From Caulochytrium protostelioides (Eukaryota > Chytridiomycota > Caulochytriomycetes > Caulochytriales > Caulochytriaceae): a stretch of 64,000 bases of DNA. Below the pieces are notes generated by a model. That model made no database searches and had not been told where the DNA came from. It saw only the letters and a list, made by a program, of their open reading frames with translations. Shown here piece by piece: positions 49,722 to 62,040 of this stretch. Location of the stretch: the NCBI GenBank assembly GCA_003615045.1, contig ML014178.1:1-64000 (forward strand), in the 5' to 3' direction. The position numbers and the translations under genes are program-made. Numbering within the stretch: position 1 is the first letter of the stretch; every line of letters starts with the position of its first letter.

Positions 49722-51521
49722 TCAGGGCGATAGCGCATGGCCCGTGTAGTTGAGCTCCTGGCGCAAGGAGCCGGTCAAAATGAACTCGCGGTCGACGATG
49801 CGGAACCCGCGCTGCCGCAACGCATCGCACTCGGCCGCGTCCTCAGGGCAACCGATGACGATGATGTTGGCGCCTGGGACGTCAGGCCCGATGGCGCTCA
49901 CCGTCTTGCCCTGACCGGCGTTGATCATTTCGCCCAAGGTCGCGCCCGGCGGGGTCACGTGCGGGGTCACGTAAAAGGTGAGGCCCTGGAAAAGCGGCCG
50001 CGCGGCTGCGGCCTTGATACTTTTGCAGAGCGTGAAGCCATACTCGCGCTGCATCTTGGCGTCCTTGACCAGATGCTTCGCCTGGACGGGGCACCACCGG
50101 CCCTCGCGCGCGCACGCCTCCACGTAGCGCGGGCCGACGATGTGCTTGCCGGCCAGCAGCGCGGCGAGGAACTTGACGGTCCGACGCACGCGGTCCGTCA
50201 CGAGATGCGTCGCCTCGCGCCAGTCGTCGACCAGCTCGCCGCCCAGCGCTTCGCGGATCTCGCGGAGCGCGTCGGTCTCGGTGATCCCCGTATACGCAAT
50301 GGCCACGCGGTCCTCGGCGCGGGGGCTGACGGCCGTCGGGCTGGCATCCGCCTCGGACCGCGCGTCCGACCGCGAATCGGACCGCGTGCCCGACGAACCG
50401 CTGACGTCCGCCGGTGGCTCGGGCGCCGCGGCGCCGTCGGCGGCCGTGCGCTTCTCGCGTTTGACGCCGGCGTCGCGGTCGCCGTCGTGATCGAGGGAGT
50501 GGGGGTCCGACGCAGCCGACGCGCCGTTGGACGGGGCCGCCGACGCCCGCCCACGTTTCAGAGAGGCACCGCCGGCGGCGCGGGCCGACGCGTGTTTTTT
50601 GTACGTGACGCGCGCCGCGGGCGAGCGCGGCGGCAGCCGGACGCCGGCGGCGTCCTTCGGCGTCGCGAGCGTCTCGCTGGCCGCATCACGGGGACTTACC
50701 GACGGCCCGGAGGCCGTCGACGCGTCGTCCGCGTCCGCCGCCACGTCGGACCGTGGTGGTGGTGGTGGCGGCGGCCGGACGGCCTTTGACGCGTCGGCGG
50801 CCGCGCCGTCGTCGGAGCTGGGATCGGAGTCGGCAAGCTGGGTGCCGCGTGGACGGCGGGGTGCGGCGTGAGGGCCGGCGCTGGCGGGCGACGGCGCCGA
50901 GGCGTGAGGCGATCCGGTCTCGCGGGAGCGGGCGAGCTTGGCGCTCAGGTCGAGAGCCTGCGACGTGGCGTGGAGGGACGAGCCCATGGGCGACGGGCCG
51001 AGGGTGCCGCGGGCCGCGGCATCGGCGCGCTGGATGGCGAGCCGGACCTCATCGACCAGCGTGAACTCGAAGCGGACAGGCCCAAAGAGAATGATCTTGC
51101 CGTCGGTCAGCTCGTAGCAGCGCCGCGGCGCGAGGCGGTACTCGGTCGGCCCGAAGCAGGTGAAGTTCGTCGAGAACAGATCCTCGATAAAGCGCTCCGT
51201 GCCATCGGGCGAGACCTCGAGCAGCGCGTGGCGGGCGCTGACGCCCCGCATCGCGATTTGGATATCACTGTTGAGGCGCTCGGGCAGAATGGGCGCGCTG
51301 CCGATCGCCGTATACCCGGTTTTGATCGGGATCACGATGCGCTGGTTGGGATCATCGCAGAGGTAACGCAGGTGGCCAATGACGATTTTCTGGTCCTCGG
51401 GCAGATCGTTGCTGAAACATTCTTCCAGATACCCGACAACGGCTTCCTTGAGTTTGTCCTCCTCGGTCTCGGGGCCGCGCGCGTCCATGGCGGTGGCGGT
51501 GGTGCCCGTCGATGCCAGCAT
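49722..51521 (-). CDS. MDC1/Mdb1-type DNA-damage mediator with FHA and tandem BRCT domains
   Basis: This is a nuclear adaptor that in animals (MDC1) and fission yeast (Mdb1) binds phosphorylated histone H2A at DNA breaks. An FHA domain lies at about residues 59-155 (IGSAPILPERLNSDIQIAMR, then SARHALLEV). A disordered Ser/Asp/Lys-rich linker follows to about residue 400. The tandem BRCT pair follows at about 402-480 and 510-595. The segment RRTVKFLAALLAGKHIVGP carries the Arg and Lys, and IAYTG carries the Thr, corresponding to the phosphoserine pocket of MDC1. BRCT2 contains FQGLTFYVTPHVTPPGATLG and ends with FILTGSLRQE, close to the MDC1 C-terminus. The ATG at 51521 is chosen because the upstream frame is poly-Ala/Arg shadow; an inner ATG at 51488 is possible. 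The length is 599 aa. Confidence 0.85.
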   Translation of the reverse strand: MLASTGTTATAMDARGPETEEDKLKEAVVGYLEECFSNDLPEDQKIVIGHLRYLCDDPNQRIVIPIKTGYTAIGSAPILPERLNSDIQIAMRGVSARHALLEVSPDGTERFIEDLFSTNFTCFGPTEYRLAPRRCYELTDGKIILFGPVRFEFTLVDEVRLAIQRADAAARGTLGPSPMGSSLHATSQALDLSAKLARSRETGSPHASAPSPASAGPHAAPRRPRGTQLADSDPSSDDGAAADASKAVRPPPPPPPRSDVAADADDASTASGPSVSPRDAASETLATPKDAAGVRLPPRSPAARVTYKKHASARAAGGASLKRGRASAAPSNGASAASDPHSLDHDGDRDAGVKREKRTAADGAAAPEPPADVSGSSGTRSDSRSDARSEADASPTAVSPRAEDRVAIAYTGITETDALREIREALGGELVDDWREATHLVTDRVRRTVKFLAALLAGKHIVGPRYVEACAREGRWCPVQAKHLVKDAKMQREYGFTLCKSIKAAAARPLFQGLTFYVTPHVTPPGATLGEMINAGQGKTVSAIGPDVPGANIIVIGCPEDAAECDALRQRGFRIVDREFILTGSLRQELNYTGHALSP

Positions 51522-51549
51522 AGAACGACCCGAGATGGCGGCGGTGGCG

Positions 51550-51581
<32 letters not shown>

Positions 51582-52918
51582 GGCGCGGCGGCGACGGCGC
51601 GGCGGCGACTGAGTCACGAAATGGCAAGCACCGCGCGGGCTCGCTGTGAAGCGCCGGGCGGCCAACCGCCGCGCTCGAAAACCAGGCCGCGTCCGGCGTC
51701 GCAATCAGCGAGTTGTTATCGAAGAAAACGAACCGCAGGAGACGGGTATTGCGCGTGCTCGTGGCTCAGCACGGCACCACGTAGCAGCGAACGGTTCGAG
51801 CTGACAGAAGCAGCAGCGGCCGGGCCGTCGAGCGGAGTGCCGTCAACGGCTTACCGCGACCGGTCAACGGTGCGGCTGATTCACCGCGCGATGAACCGGC
51901 GCGTCGGATCGGCAGCGCGGTGGAGCTGCCGGTGGCGTGAAGCGGCGCCGTGCTGAGCCGAGATCGGCGGGCGTGTTGCGGGTCCGCCGTCGCTGGAAGC
52001 GTCCCTTGGGTAAGCTGCTTTGTGTGGTAACAGTCTCGCCTAGTCAGTAGGGAAGCTGCGAATCCGAGCGTTTAATGTCGTCGATACCGCCGATGCCCGT
52101 CCAATGGCCGGGGGGTGAGCGACTGAAGAGGGTTGCAGCTGCGTCAAGATGCGATGAAGAACAACACGCTGCTGGAGCTGTTGCCATGGTCTCGCCGCCG
52201 TATCGATGCGAGGACGGCGGACCCATGGTCTATGCCGTTCGCGATGATGGATGGGGTGCATCGCGCTGCGCCGGCTGCTTAGCGCCCGTCCGCCGGCACT
52301 CGTCGTTGGTACCTCTTTGTGGCGCCAAGAATGCCGTGCGGTGATGCGCTGCCGTCGTCGTCGTCGTCGTCGTCGTGCCAGGTCGGCATCGCCGTCCACG
52401 ACGGCGGGTCGACCCCCGAGCGTGCTTCGAGAACGAGACGTCGGCCCTCGGTGGCGGCGGTGGCGGAGGCTTAGTCTAGACCCTCTCTGGGGTGTGCGTG
52501 GCGCCCCCGCAGTGAGCAGTCCGCCGGCTGCTAGTCGGCACCCGCGCGGGCAGCCGTGGCAGGGAAGGGTGCGAGGCCGCGCAGCTTCTTGCCCGGTGCC
52601 AACCATCCGCGGGATCGGCACCGCTGCTGTGGCGCGCAGAACGCCGTCGATCGGATCGGATCGCATGCACAGGAGGTCCTGCGCGTCCGGTATGGCCTAC
52701 GCAGCCGTTCGAACGCAGGCGCGGACGCAGGCCGTAGCGTCGTGCTGCTCCAATCGCGGCAATAGTCGCCCGGGCCTCAGGATCCCGCTGCAGACAGCGC
52801 TCACGGCGCTCTCCCGCCCGCCCTCGCCGCCGTCCGCTCCCCTCTCCCCTCTCCCGTGGGCCTGCGCCTGACCTGCCCGTGCCGCCCGTGCCGCTGCTGG
52901 AGACGGCGGCGGCCCGCG
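51522..52918. other. Divergent promoter region between the MDC1-like and Iml1 genes
   Basis: About 1.4 kb between head-to-head genes. CT-rich runs (CCCCTCTCCCCTCTCCC) lie 70-80 bp before the Iml1 ATG. No gene accepted. Confidence 0.45.
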
Positions 52919-55900
52919 ATGGCCGGCGGTCTGCAGGGCCCGAAGGGCCTTGGCTCCGGCTTCCGTCTGCACTACAACCTCTGGGTCCACGATGAGCGCT
53001 TTTCGCGGCACGACCTGGTCGTGAGCCCGGTCTGCTTCCCGGGGCTGCAGGAGGGCGATCTGCTCGAAATCTATCATCCCGCTGCTGTGCACGGCGACGC
53101 TGCCCAAGCGGCGCGCGACGCCGCCGCGAACGGCAGCGCCGCCGCCAGCGGCGGCGGCCAGCGCAGCCGGCTCGCCAGCCTGGCCACGTCGGCGGTGCGG
53201 GCCGCCCCGAGCGGGAGCCCGAAGCCGCCGCCGCGGACGCCGGCGGCCCAGGCCGCGCAGGCGCGGCGGAGCCGTCTGATTATCCAGGTGCGGGTCCTTG
53301 ACGGCGAGATGGCGTCCAAGCAGCCGCAGCTGCAGATCTCACTCGCGCAGCACATTGCATCGCTGTTCAATTTGCAGTCCCGCACCAGCGTGATCGTCCG
53401 CAAAGTCGAGCCCGAGAGTGTCGCCATCGACTATGTGGAGATTGCGATCCGGGACCAGTACATCAGCCGCAGCGACATGTGGATTCTCAAGCTGGGCCTC
53501 GAGGGCCGCTCGATCTTCGTCGGCCAGAAGCTGAACGCATTCGGAATGCGCGGCCAGATCCGGCTAATCAGCAACCGCGGCCAGTCATGGGCATGCGGTC
53601 TCGTCACCCGTGAAACCAAGGTGATCTACCGCAGCGAGAGCGCCAAGTTCATTCTGTTTCTCCAGCTCTGCCGGGAGATGTGGGAGTTCGATGAGGACGG
53701 CGAGCTCTTTTCCGAAAAATGCCTGCAGGGCTTTCTTCCCCAGCTGTTCAGCCGGTGGGATGCGATTGACTGCAACCACGTCGTGACGATCGTGCTGTTT
53801 GCCCGGGTCTTCTACTCGCATGACCCGAACCACGACGGCTCTGACTGGACCGCGCCGTCGCTGTCGCCGTCGCCGGCTGGGGGGGTTTTGCCCGACGCGG
53901 CCGGGAGCGACCCCCACGGCTTCGCCACGCCCGCTGCGCAGGATCACCGGAGTGTGATCCCGGACGATGGGATGCACGGGTTTCCGCCCAACGCGACCTC
54001 GTGCAGCCCGCTGCATCGCACGCCCTCCGGGCGCTATTACCGCGACTTCTACCGTGTTTTTTCATACTGGGAGGTACGCGCCAAGTGGCATACTGTGCTG
54101 CTGCCCCTCAAGAAAGAGTTTTTGGATTTCCAGAAGCACGTGCTGGAAACCCAAATTGTGGATGGCTCCACCATCCTGTTTGGGCAAAACTCGGCGGCCA
54201 GCGAGGGCAACGTGCTCGAAACGGTCAACCTGGCCCTCAACTTGTTTGATCGCCACTATGTTGACCGCGACCTCTCGCGCACCGGACTCTCCATTCTCAT
54301 TGTTACACCGGGCATCGGTTTCTTCGAAGTCGACCCGGACATCTGCGCAATCACCACCCAGCGCGTGATCGTCAACGGCATTGGCCTCGACTTGGTCTGC
54401 CTCTCCAAGCCGCCGCTCTTCACCGTCCCGCTCTTCCAACTGAAAAGTGGCCTTGCCGCATCCACCGCCATGCCGCGGCGTGGCCCATTCTCGGTGGCCG
54501 CCGGCGCCCCTGGCAGCCACCCCATGTCCTCGTCAACCGCGGTCTCGCCACCGCCTGTCGGTGACGACGACGGCCGCCCTGACCGGCGCCGTAACTACCC
54601 GACGCCCTACGGTGGAGCGCCACTGGGCATGGACCATGGGATGGGCCCAGGGATTGGTGACACGACACTCGATGGCCGTGGGCTGCACGCGACGGCGGGA
54701 CTTGCCGAGCCCGCGCGGCTCGTCCATCCCCCACCCGATGGCCAGCCAACGTATATCTGGCCGCACTGGATCGACTGTAGTTTCTGGTCGCATCCGCAGA
54801 AGAAACCCGCCCGCCCGGGAGCGCTCGAACTACGCTGCAAAATGTACGAGATCCAAATGATGAATCCGTCGGAACTCACCTTGCAGCTTTCGAATGTGCC
54901 TCTCTTGCGGCTGTCGCTGCAGACAGACCTCAACGACGAGCGCCATGAGAGCGACACCAAGAGTGATGTCGCGAAGCGCCCGAGTTTCGGTGCGCTGGAC
55001 CGCGCCAGTCATGATCCGCATCCCATGCGATATGATGCCGCCGGCCATCGATACGCTACATCTCAGAGCCATGCGGGCAGCGTGTTACATGCCACGTCGC
55101 ACCCAAACTCTACTGCTTTCCCGAGCCACAGCCAGAGCCATGCTCCCAGTCACCACCCGCACGAGAAAAGCATGGACCAGGGCAGCCTCTTTGTGCCGGA
55201 TGATGCTTCGTCCCAAAACGCATTCTTTGACGCGTATGATGCGAGCATCTTTACCTCCACGACGGGACTTCACGGTGTCGGTGGCGTGCTCAGCGCGTCT
55301 CATCCCCTAGCAGGCAGCCCATCCGCCTCGATGATGAAGTGGGTGCCGAGTATGCGTCCTGATGTTTCCTACGGTCTGCATTCATCCGCGTCCGCCGGGG
55401 ATGCCAAGTTTTCTTTAAGTCCCGAACACCCGCACCCGCACTCGCACCCATACCATCACCCCCACCACCAGCAGCCACAGTCACACCAGCCGCACCAGGA
55501 GCCGCAGGGTAACGGACCGTCGTACGAGACACACCAGCCATTGTTGCCCGACGTGGGTCCTCTCCCTTCGGCCTCGTCAGTCACAGCCCCACCAGCGGTA
55601 AGCCATCACTTCCCTTCGGGCGCCTTCCCCTTTCGGCGGTCTATCGACCTGCATGAGGCTGTCGACGACCCGCTGTCGCCCGGCGCCATGCCTCTGAGCG
55701 ACCTGCGTAAGGGACCCCATGGCATCCTCATCCGCCCCGAGACGTCCGCCTCCCCTTGGAATGTCAAAGACCCCTGGGACGCCATCTCCGCCAGAAACTC
55801 ATATCGCTCCACGACCTCTCATGGCGACCATGAGACGCCGGCCCTCTCGCACGCACTGGTCTCGAGCGGGATGCTGCCGTACGGCTCGGCGATGCTCGGA

Positions 55901-58864
55901 CGATCCATCGACGTCCCCAGCCGCCTTCATGATGCGATGCACGACCGTCTTGAGCGCTCGCCCGGCGCATGGTATGGACGGGGCGTCGGCAGCGGCAGCG
56001 GCGGTGCCGGCGGGCACGCCCCGCTACCCGGCGGGCTTCGCTCCGTCACGCCCGGGCCGCCGTCCGGCGTCCATGGCGGCAGCAACCCATTACCGAGCCA
56101 TGGCAAGTATCTCCGGCCGGCATCCGCTCAACTTCCCGTTGCAGGCCACGGGTCAACGGCCCTGGCGATTCAGCAGAATTTGGACATCATTGATCCTTGC
56201 CAGCCGGGCTCGACCTCCATAAAGCTCGGCCCGCAGCACCGTTGGCAGCATGTCTTTCCGCGCGTGCTCTCGCCGGCCACCGGCGAAAGCGTCACCCATT
56301 GGGACAGTCTGTGCATGCCCGCGTGCTTGCCGCTCACCAGCAGCTACTTTCCATCGCCCGAGGTGCTTGCGGAAAACTACGAGGAGTATACGTACACCGT
56401 CTCACCGGCCGAAGACTATGCTAACTCGGCGATCTCGAATCCCCAGCACGTCCGCGAGCTGTTGTTCCGGTTGATTCGTCAGCGTCTCGCACAGGGCTTC
56501 CAGCTCATTGTGCAGGACGACGCGGTGGCCGAGCACCAGAAGACGATGGGGACCGCCGGCACGGCCAGCAGTCCGAACAACGCGTCGCAGCCCCTGGCGC
56601 CCAGCGCGCTGCCGAATCAAGCCGACGGGGCGATGGCTCGGCCCGTCGGGCCCGGCGGCACTACCTATCGCCTCGCCCGACCTCTTTCAGTGGTGACGCC
56701 GAACTCAAGTATGCTCGGCACTGCCTTTCATGCGGCCGCCAACTACGTACTGCCTCAGAGTTTAGTCAGTCCGGCGCGGGCTCCGACGTCTCAAAGCGTC
56801 GTTTCTGGCCCGCGTGGTGCGATGTTTGGTCACCCGACCGCTGCACGCGATGGCGGCCGGAGCCGCGCGCCGCGCGATGACTCGAGTGCCAGCGGTGGGC
56901 TTGCCAGCGTGACCGCCGGTGTCGGCGCTGGCACGGGTGCCGCACCTCCATTGACGACGCCGGCTGTCGGGTCGTCGTCGTCGTCGTCGTCCTATGCCAC
57001 TCTGCCGACGATGGGCAGTGGCGCGTTGAAAGCGGAGCACGGGACGGCGCTCGACTTCCTCAGTCTCTCCCGGCCGTACTTTCTGTCGCTCGGCGAAACG
57101 ATTCACCGTTTATTTTACGATGCATCGGGCAACAATGTCGAAGTGAAGCGGTACGTTCTGCGCAAACCGCGCACGCAAGGCCAGTCCTATACGTGCTCGG
57201 TGTGGAGTCAAGCGTCCGATCAGTACCACCGCGTCACGTTTGACTTCCTTTACCCAGCCATCTCCCAGTTCAATTGGAACTATTTCGATCATCTGCTGAG
57301 CGGTTACCAAAGCGAGATGACCGAAGCCCTGCGCTATTGGCGGGCCAAGTTCTTGCTGCTCCCAACGGAATCCATGCCAAGCCTGGCGTCGGTCGTCGAC
57401 CCCAATCTGGTCTCACTCGACGAAGAGGAGCTCCGACTGGTGGGGTTTCAGCGGCTGATGGAGTCGATCGAAAAGTTCAGTGCGCAAGGGATGGCGCAGC
57501 AGAGCCGCGACCGTAGCACTGGCGCTCCTTCTGCCAAAACACCCCTCTACGGGATGAACGATGCGCGCTCCCACGCGACGACGACGACGAGCCTCCCGAT
57601 TAATCTGACCACGCTAACACCGTCGGCCTACGTCCGCCTCGAGCTCGATCGCTTCGGCAATCCGACCGCCGATGCCGCAGACCTCATCCATCCGGCCACC
57701 GTGCCGGCCACCCACAGCGCCAGCGAGATCATCGACGGCAGCATCGCGGCCGGGGCGCAGCCGGGGCAGGCGCAGGGCGAAAGCCGCTGGCGAGTCGATG
57801 TGATGCAGCTGAGTACCGAAACGCCATTTGACCAAGTCGTCCGGTGGTTCAAGAACAGTCCGCTCCGCTTATCGATCAAGGATCGGCGCTGGCACCTTCG
57901 CAACCACCGCCATGTCTTTGTCGGACGGGAGCTGGTGCAGTGGTTGATCGCGCATTTCAGCGACATCACAACGCGCGAGCAGGCTGTTGACTACGGGAAT
58001 CGGTGCATACGAGCCGATGTGTTTGAGCATGTACGGGGCCGCCATGCGTTTCTGGATGGCTACTACTTTTACCGGCTCAAGCCGGACTATCAGAGCATCT
58101 ACGATGCGGCGGCCCCGTTCAAAGCCGATTTGCCCGTCACCACAACGTCGGCAGCGGCCAGCGCGACAGCTTCGGCCTCGGCTTCGGCCTCGGCGTCCAA
58201 CCCGCCGTCATCCTGGACGACTGCACCTGCTGTCAACAGCAGTGAAAGCAGTCTGCGGTCCAGCGTCACTCAAGCCAACAACGCAAAGATTCCCTTGAGC
58301 CATGCCTTGCAGCTCGACCTGACCGGCGATGCCCATTCGATGCATCGTGAAACCGTGGTTCTGCACTATGACGCACTCCACAACCCGTGCACTGCCTTCC
58401 ATCTGGAACTCCATTGGCTGGTGTGTTCGCCACGCTTGATTGAGGATATGCTGCAAAACTGGTCGCGACAAGCCGAGAAATGTGGGTTCCGGATTGTCGA
58501 AGCTCCCGTCGAGCAGAAACAGTCGTTTATCAACACGAGCCCTTTCCAGAGCCTGTCCGAGATCGCGTTGGCCAAGGTTCCCGCCGATGACGATTCGTTT
58601 TTTTCGGGGCATACGCTCGAGCACGAGATCTTGAAACATATGGGGTTCATGCTCGATGTCGAGGCCGATGCCGCCTTTCCGCCGGATCACATCTCGTGGT
58701 CCTACATCCGTCCCGCGTACAAGCTCACGCAGTACATTCACCAATCGGGCATTGCCATCGTCCAGATTTTAAATCAGACCAAAGCCAAACCCACCCGCGG
58801 GTTTCTGTTCACTCCTAATCATCTCTATTTGGCGAACTGCACCCACGGCAATAAAGCTCTCATT

Positions 58865-58905
<41 letters not shown>

Positions 58906-59551
58906 ACAGCAACAGCAGGGGCCGTATCATGCCCATGGATCCCATTTGAGCCAGGCGAACGTGGTACCGCCGTCCAACGCGAGCGGCGACGTGCATACAC
59001 CGACGTCCGCCGACGTTGAGCGGATCCGCCACAGTGGCCTCGGCCGCCGGATGACCCATTCCAGCCCGTCCACACCGGGCTATGAGTCTGCCGAAGGCGC
59101 GTCCTTCGCCTTCCAGGACGAAGGAACGCCGTCCTCGGTGCATTTGGACGCGCGGCCCAAATCGCCGCTGCGCTTTGTCGACGGCTCCCTGTTCGCCGGG
59201 TCGGCGAAGACGGTTCGACCCCACCACAGCGGACGGCGAGCAACGGCCACGACGGCGGCGATGCCCGCATCGCTGCAGGGACCCGACACCACGCATCCGG
59301 AGGAAGGGGCCCTGCGAGGCGATGAGAGCGTTGGTGCGCTGCCGCCGCCGCCGCCGCCGCCGCCGGGAATCGCGAGGGATCATCCGCTTCTGAATCCCCG
59401 CACCTTCTTTCCGTTGTCCTCTCCCCACCAGCTCAAGGAACGGATCCAGGAGTTCTGCTCCAACTCGCTTATTCTCGATGAGTTTATGGCGCGGCGCAGG
59501 CACTGGCCGATCGGCATGATGACCCCAACCACGCGAAGCGTCTCCCCCTGA
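52919..59551 (+). CDS. IML1: Iml1/DEPDC5, GATOR1 (SEACIT) subunit
   Basis: This is a component, with Npr2 and Npr3, of the vacuole/lysosome-associated complex that acts as GAP for Gtr1/RagA and so restrains TORC1 when amino acids are low. The N-terminus has the Iml1 signature LWVHDERFSRHDLVVSP and GDLLEIYHP. Other conserved blocks are VRKVEPESVAIDYVEI, LSILIVTPGIGFFEVDPD, YIWPHWIDCSFW and FNWNYFDHLLSGYQSEMTEA. A DEP domain lies at about residues 1645-1720 (RELVQWLIAHFSDITTREQA), and a C-terminal domain follows to about residue 1980. Family blocks are separated by long disordered inserts, including His/Pro/Gln-rich stretches and an 18-residue polyQ near residue 1985. The 2210 aa exceed the yeast and animal proteins. 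The ATG at 52919 is the first in frame; the frame upstream to 52856 has only a GTG. Confidence 0.92.
58866..58918 (+). repeat. CAG/CAA repeat (polyQ) inside Iml1
   Basis: About 18 consecutive CAG or CAA codons lie between the C-terminal structured part and the disordered tail. CAA codons interrupt the second half. Confidence 0.9.
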
Positions 59552-59796
59552 CCGAAATCTCCATCGATCCTGCGCCTGCCGAGACGGGCCACATTCCTGA
59601 TCAGCTGCGGCGGAGTGAACCGGGCGTCCTTGAACGCCCGTCGAGCGGCTCTGACGGAAACGGCGGTGCCCAGCTCACGGGAAAGGCCGGAGCTTAAAAG
59701 AATTAAAGAAAGGCTTGTGAGGAGATCAGTGAGGAAGGGCCCACACAGACCCATCGCCCGACCATCGCGCGCCTTCGATCGCCCGTCGCCGTGCAG

Positions 59797-60114
59797 ATGC
59801 TTCTGCGGAGCCGCGGCGGGCTGCTGCTCGTCCTGCTTCTGGCCAAAGAAAAAAAAAACAACGGGAGCAAGTTATCGCGAATGATAAGACCATTCACAGT
59901 TTTACTCGCTGATGTTCTCAACCCCTTTACGGACGCATTTCTTCAACCTATGGAGAAAAAATTAGTTTTACACTCGGCTGTTGCACCGCTTATCGTGTTT
60001 CACAATTGGCCGGATACATTTCCTTATCCTTATACACGCTATCCCAACCTCGACCCAGCAGAACGTGCCATACCCCTCCGCGGAATTTCCCGCGGCTGGC
60101 ATTTCAGGATCTGA
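59797..60114 (+). CDS. Possible small protein, weakly supported (105 aa)
   Basis: The frame from ATG 59797 has a protein-like middle (MIRPFTVLLADVLNPFTDAF, then VAPLIVFHNWPDTFPYPYTR) in an A+T-richer stretch, after a Leu-rich start. It follows the Iml1 stop by about 245 bp on the same strand. It may be only 3' UTR; no motif is seen. Confidence 0.2.
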   Translation: MLLRSRGGLLLVLLLAKEKKNNGSKLSRMIRPFTVLLADVLNPFTDAFLQPMEKKLVLHSAVAPLIVFHNWPDTFPYPYTRYPNLDPAERAIPLRGISRGWHFRI

Positions 60115-61237
60115 ACCCCCATCGTCTACAATTGTGCCCATCGTCATGACTTTCATGGTCACGATGGATCCCACGAAGCGCGGGGCTGCCGGGGGGGATG
60201 GGTTACGCGTGGCGCTTTGCCACGCGATCCGGGGCCTGCGCCCGAGCTCTGCAGGCATGGAGTCCTGGAGTCCCGTCTCAGCAGCGGCCGCGCGGGCATT
60301 CGAAAGCATTCGACGCCTTCCGTGCCACGTCGATGCCCGCCGCCGGCGGCACCGTCGAGGCCTCCGCGGCGGCGGCTCCCTCGTGCGCGCGCAGCAGGCC
60401 TTCGCGGTCCTGCCACGGCGCGCGCCGTGCGTGCGGCCCTCGGCGCGGCTGTGCCGACGGTCACAGATCTCAGATACCAACGGCGGATCCGGGGGGGATG
60501 GGGAGGACGACGGCCCACCGCGACCCGCTGGTCTGGACCCCGTCCCGAGCGTGCGCCGCCGTACGTGGACGTGTTCCATGGCGCGGCGCCTGTCGCATCG
60601 CGGTCGCATCGCCTCCCGCTTCCTCGCACCGCTCGGCACCGCTCCGCAACGCCGCGGATGGCGGGGGTGACCGCTGCGCTGCGCGGAGCCGCGCCGTGTG
60701 ACGACGGCCTCGTGCCGGCGGCGGCGGCGGCGTCGCGCATCGCGCGCCTTGTCAGAGACGGCTGATGGCGGCGGCTCGGAGCCGCCGCGTGAGTCGCCGC
60801 TCTCTCTCTCTCTCCTTCGCTCTCTCGTGTCGGTGCGGCTTGGCGGCGTGGTGGAGAGGGGTTGGTCCCGAGCAACGGCGCGCGCTCACCGGCGCCGGTG
60901 TTTGGGTGGCCGTGGGAGGCGGCGGCGGCGGCGGCGGCGGCGACCGCGGCGGCGACCGCGGCGGCGACCGCGGCGGCAGGGCTGCTCACACGGCAAGGCA
61001 CGACCCGTCATGACACGACACGACTCCACACCACACGACACCACAGGACGCGTCGCGACGTGGCGAGGCGGTTCACCGGCCGTGGGCAGGCGCCGTGGGC
61101 AAGCGCTGACCCGGCGACACGAGTGAACGAGGAACGCGCGGACGGACATGCGAACGGCCACGATGACGCGCCGCGGCCGTGGACGGCTTCCTCCCCCCCG
61201 CGTGCTGCCAAGCCGACGGCCTGCTTTCCCCCTTTCA

Positions 61238-61269
<32 letters not shown>

Positions 61270-61970
61270 GGTCGCCGCCGCCGCCGCGGTCGCCGCCGCC
61301 CAGGAGGGCCGATCACGAGCCGAAAGGAAGGAAGCCACGGCCGCCCACGCCCCGCTTGGCGCCCGGAGGCGGGAGGGAACCGAAGGCGACCAGGGCGGAA
61401 GGCGCGCCGGACGCCAGAAGCATGCCAGAAGCGTACATGCACCTCGGGGCGTCCCCAGCGCGCTCGCCATCGACGCCCTGGATGCCCTGGACGCCCTCGA
61501 TGCCTTGGACGCCGGCTCGAACGGAGGGCGCAGGCCTGGATCGACTCGGCACTTAAGGCGCCGGCCGCGTGGTCGCCGGCGACGAAGCCGCAGCGATCCG
61601 CCACGCGACCGATGCCGATCCCAGCAGGCCGCCCAGGAGATCGCCTCGGATCGTCCATCGGTCGCTCGGCCTTCATGTGGCCGATCTCACCCAGGGTGTG
61701 CCCATCGCCGCCTCTGTCCTTTGCTTGGCGCTTCTCCCCATCCTCGTGCCGATCCGCCCGTCCTATTGCAAGCGCCTCCGCTGGCTTCGCTTCCCCTTGT
61801 GGCGCTGAAGGGCACCGGATCCCTCAGATCGCGACTCTCAGGGCCAACAGCGACCGCATCCCCGTCCGCCTCGCCCGTTGCCATACCCGAGGCGAGCCGG
61901 TCGAGGGCCAACCGTCTTGCTGCCTGTCCTCGCGCCGCGCCATCATCTCCTCCCGCGAGGCATCATATCA

Positions 61971-62031
61971 TCGCATCGCATCGCAGCGCATCGCAGCGCA
62001 TCGCAGCGCATCGCAGCGCATCGCATCGCAT
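61971..62031. repeat. 10-bp tandem repeat TCGCAGCGCA upstream of the cyclin start
   Basis: Four exact copies at 61981-62020 are flanked by 5-bp GCATC units. The tract ends ten bases before the ATG at 62041, so it is probably in the 5' UTR. Confidence 0.85.
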
Positions 62032-62040
62032 CCCCCCAGT

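Larger units (their letters stand above)
59552..62040. other. Intergenic region between Iml1 and the cyclin gene
   Basis: The first 550 bp are A+T-richer with A runs (59843-59860) and fit a 3' UTR, apart from one weak small frame listed separately. From 60180 on it is strongly G+C-rich with shadow frames, ending in a 10-bp tandem repeat just before the cyclin ATG. Confidence 0.45.

Noticed and set aside
60862-62040. N-terminal extension of the cyclin
   Set aside because: Opens with TTG, Arg-rich composition, and includes a 10-bp tandem repeat; better read as 5' flank.
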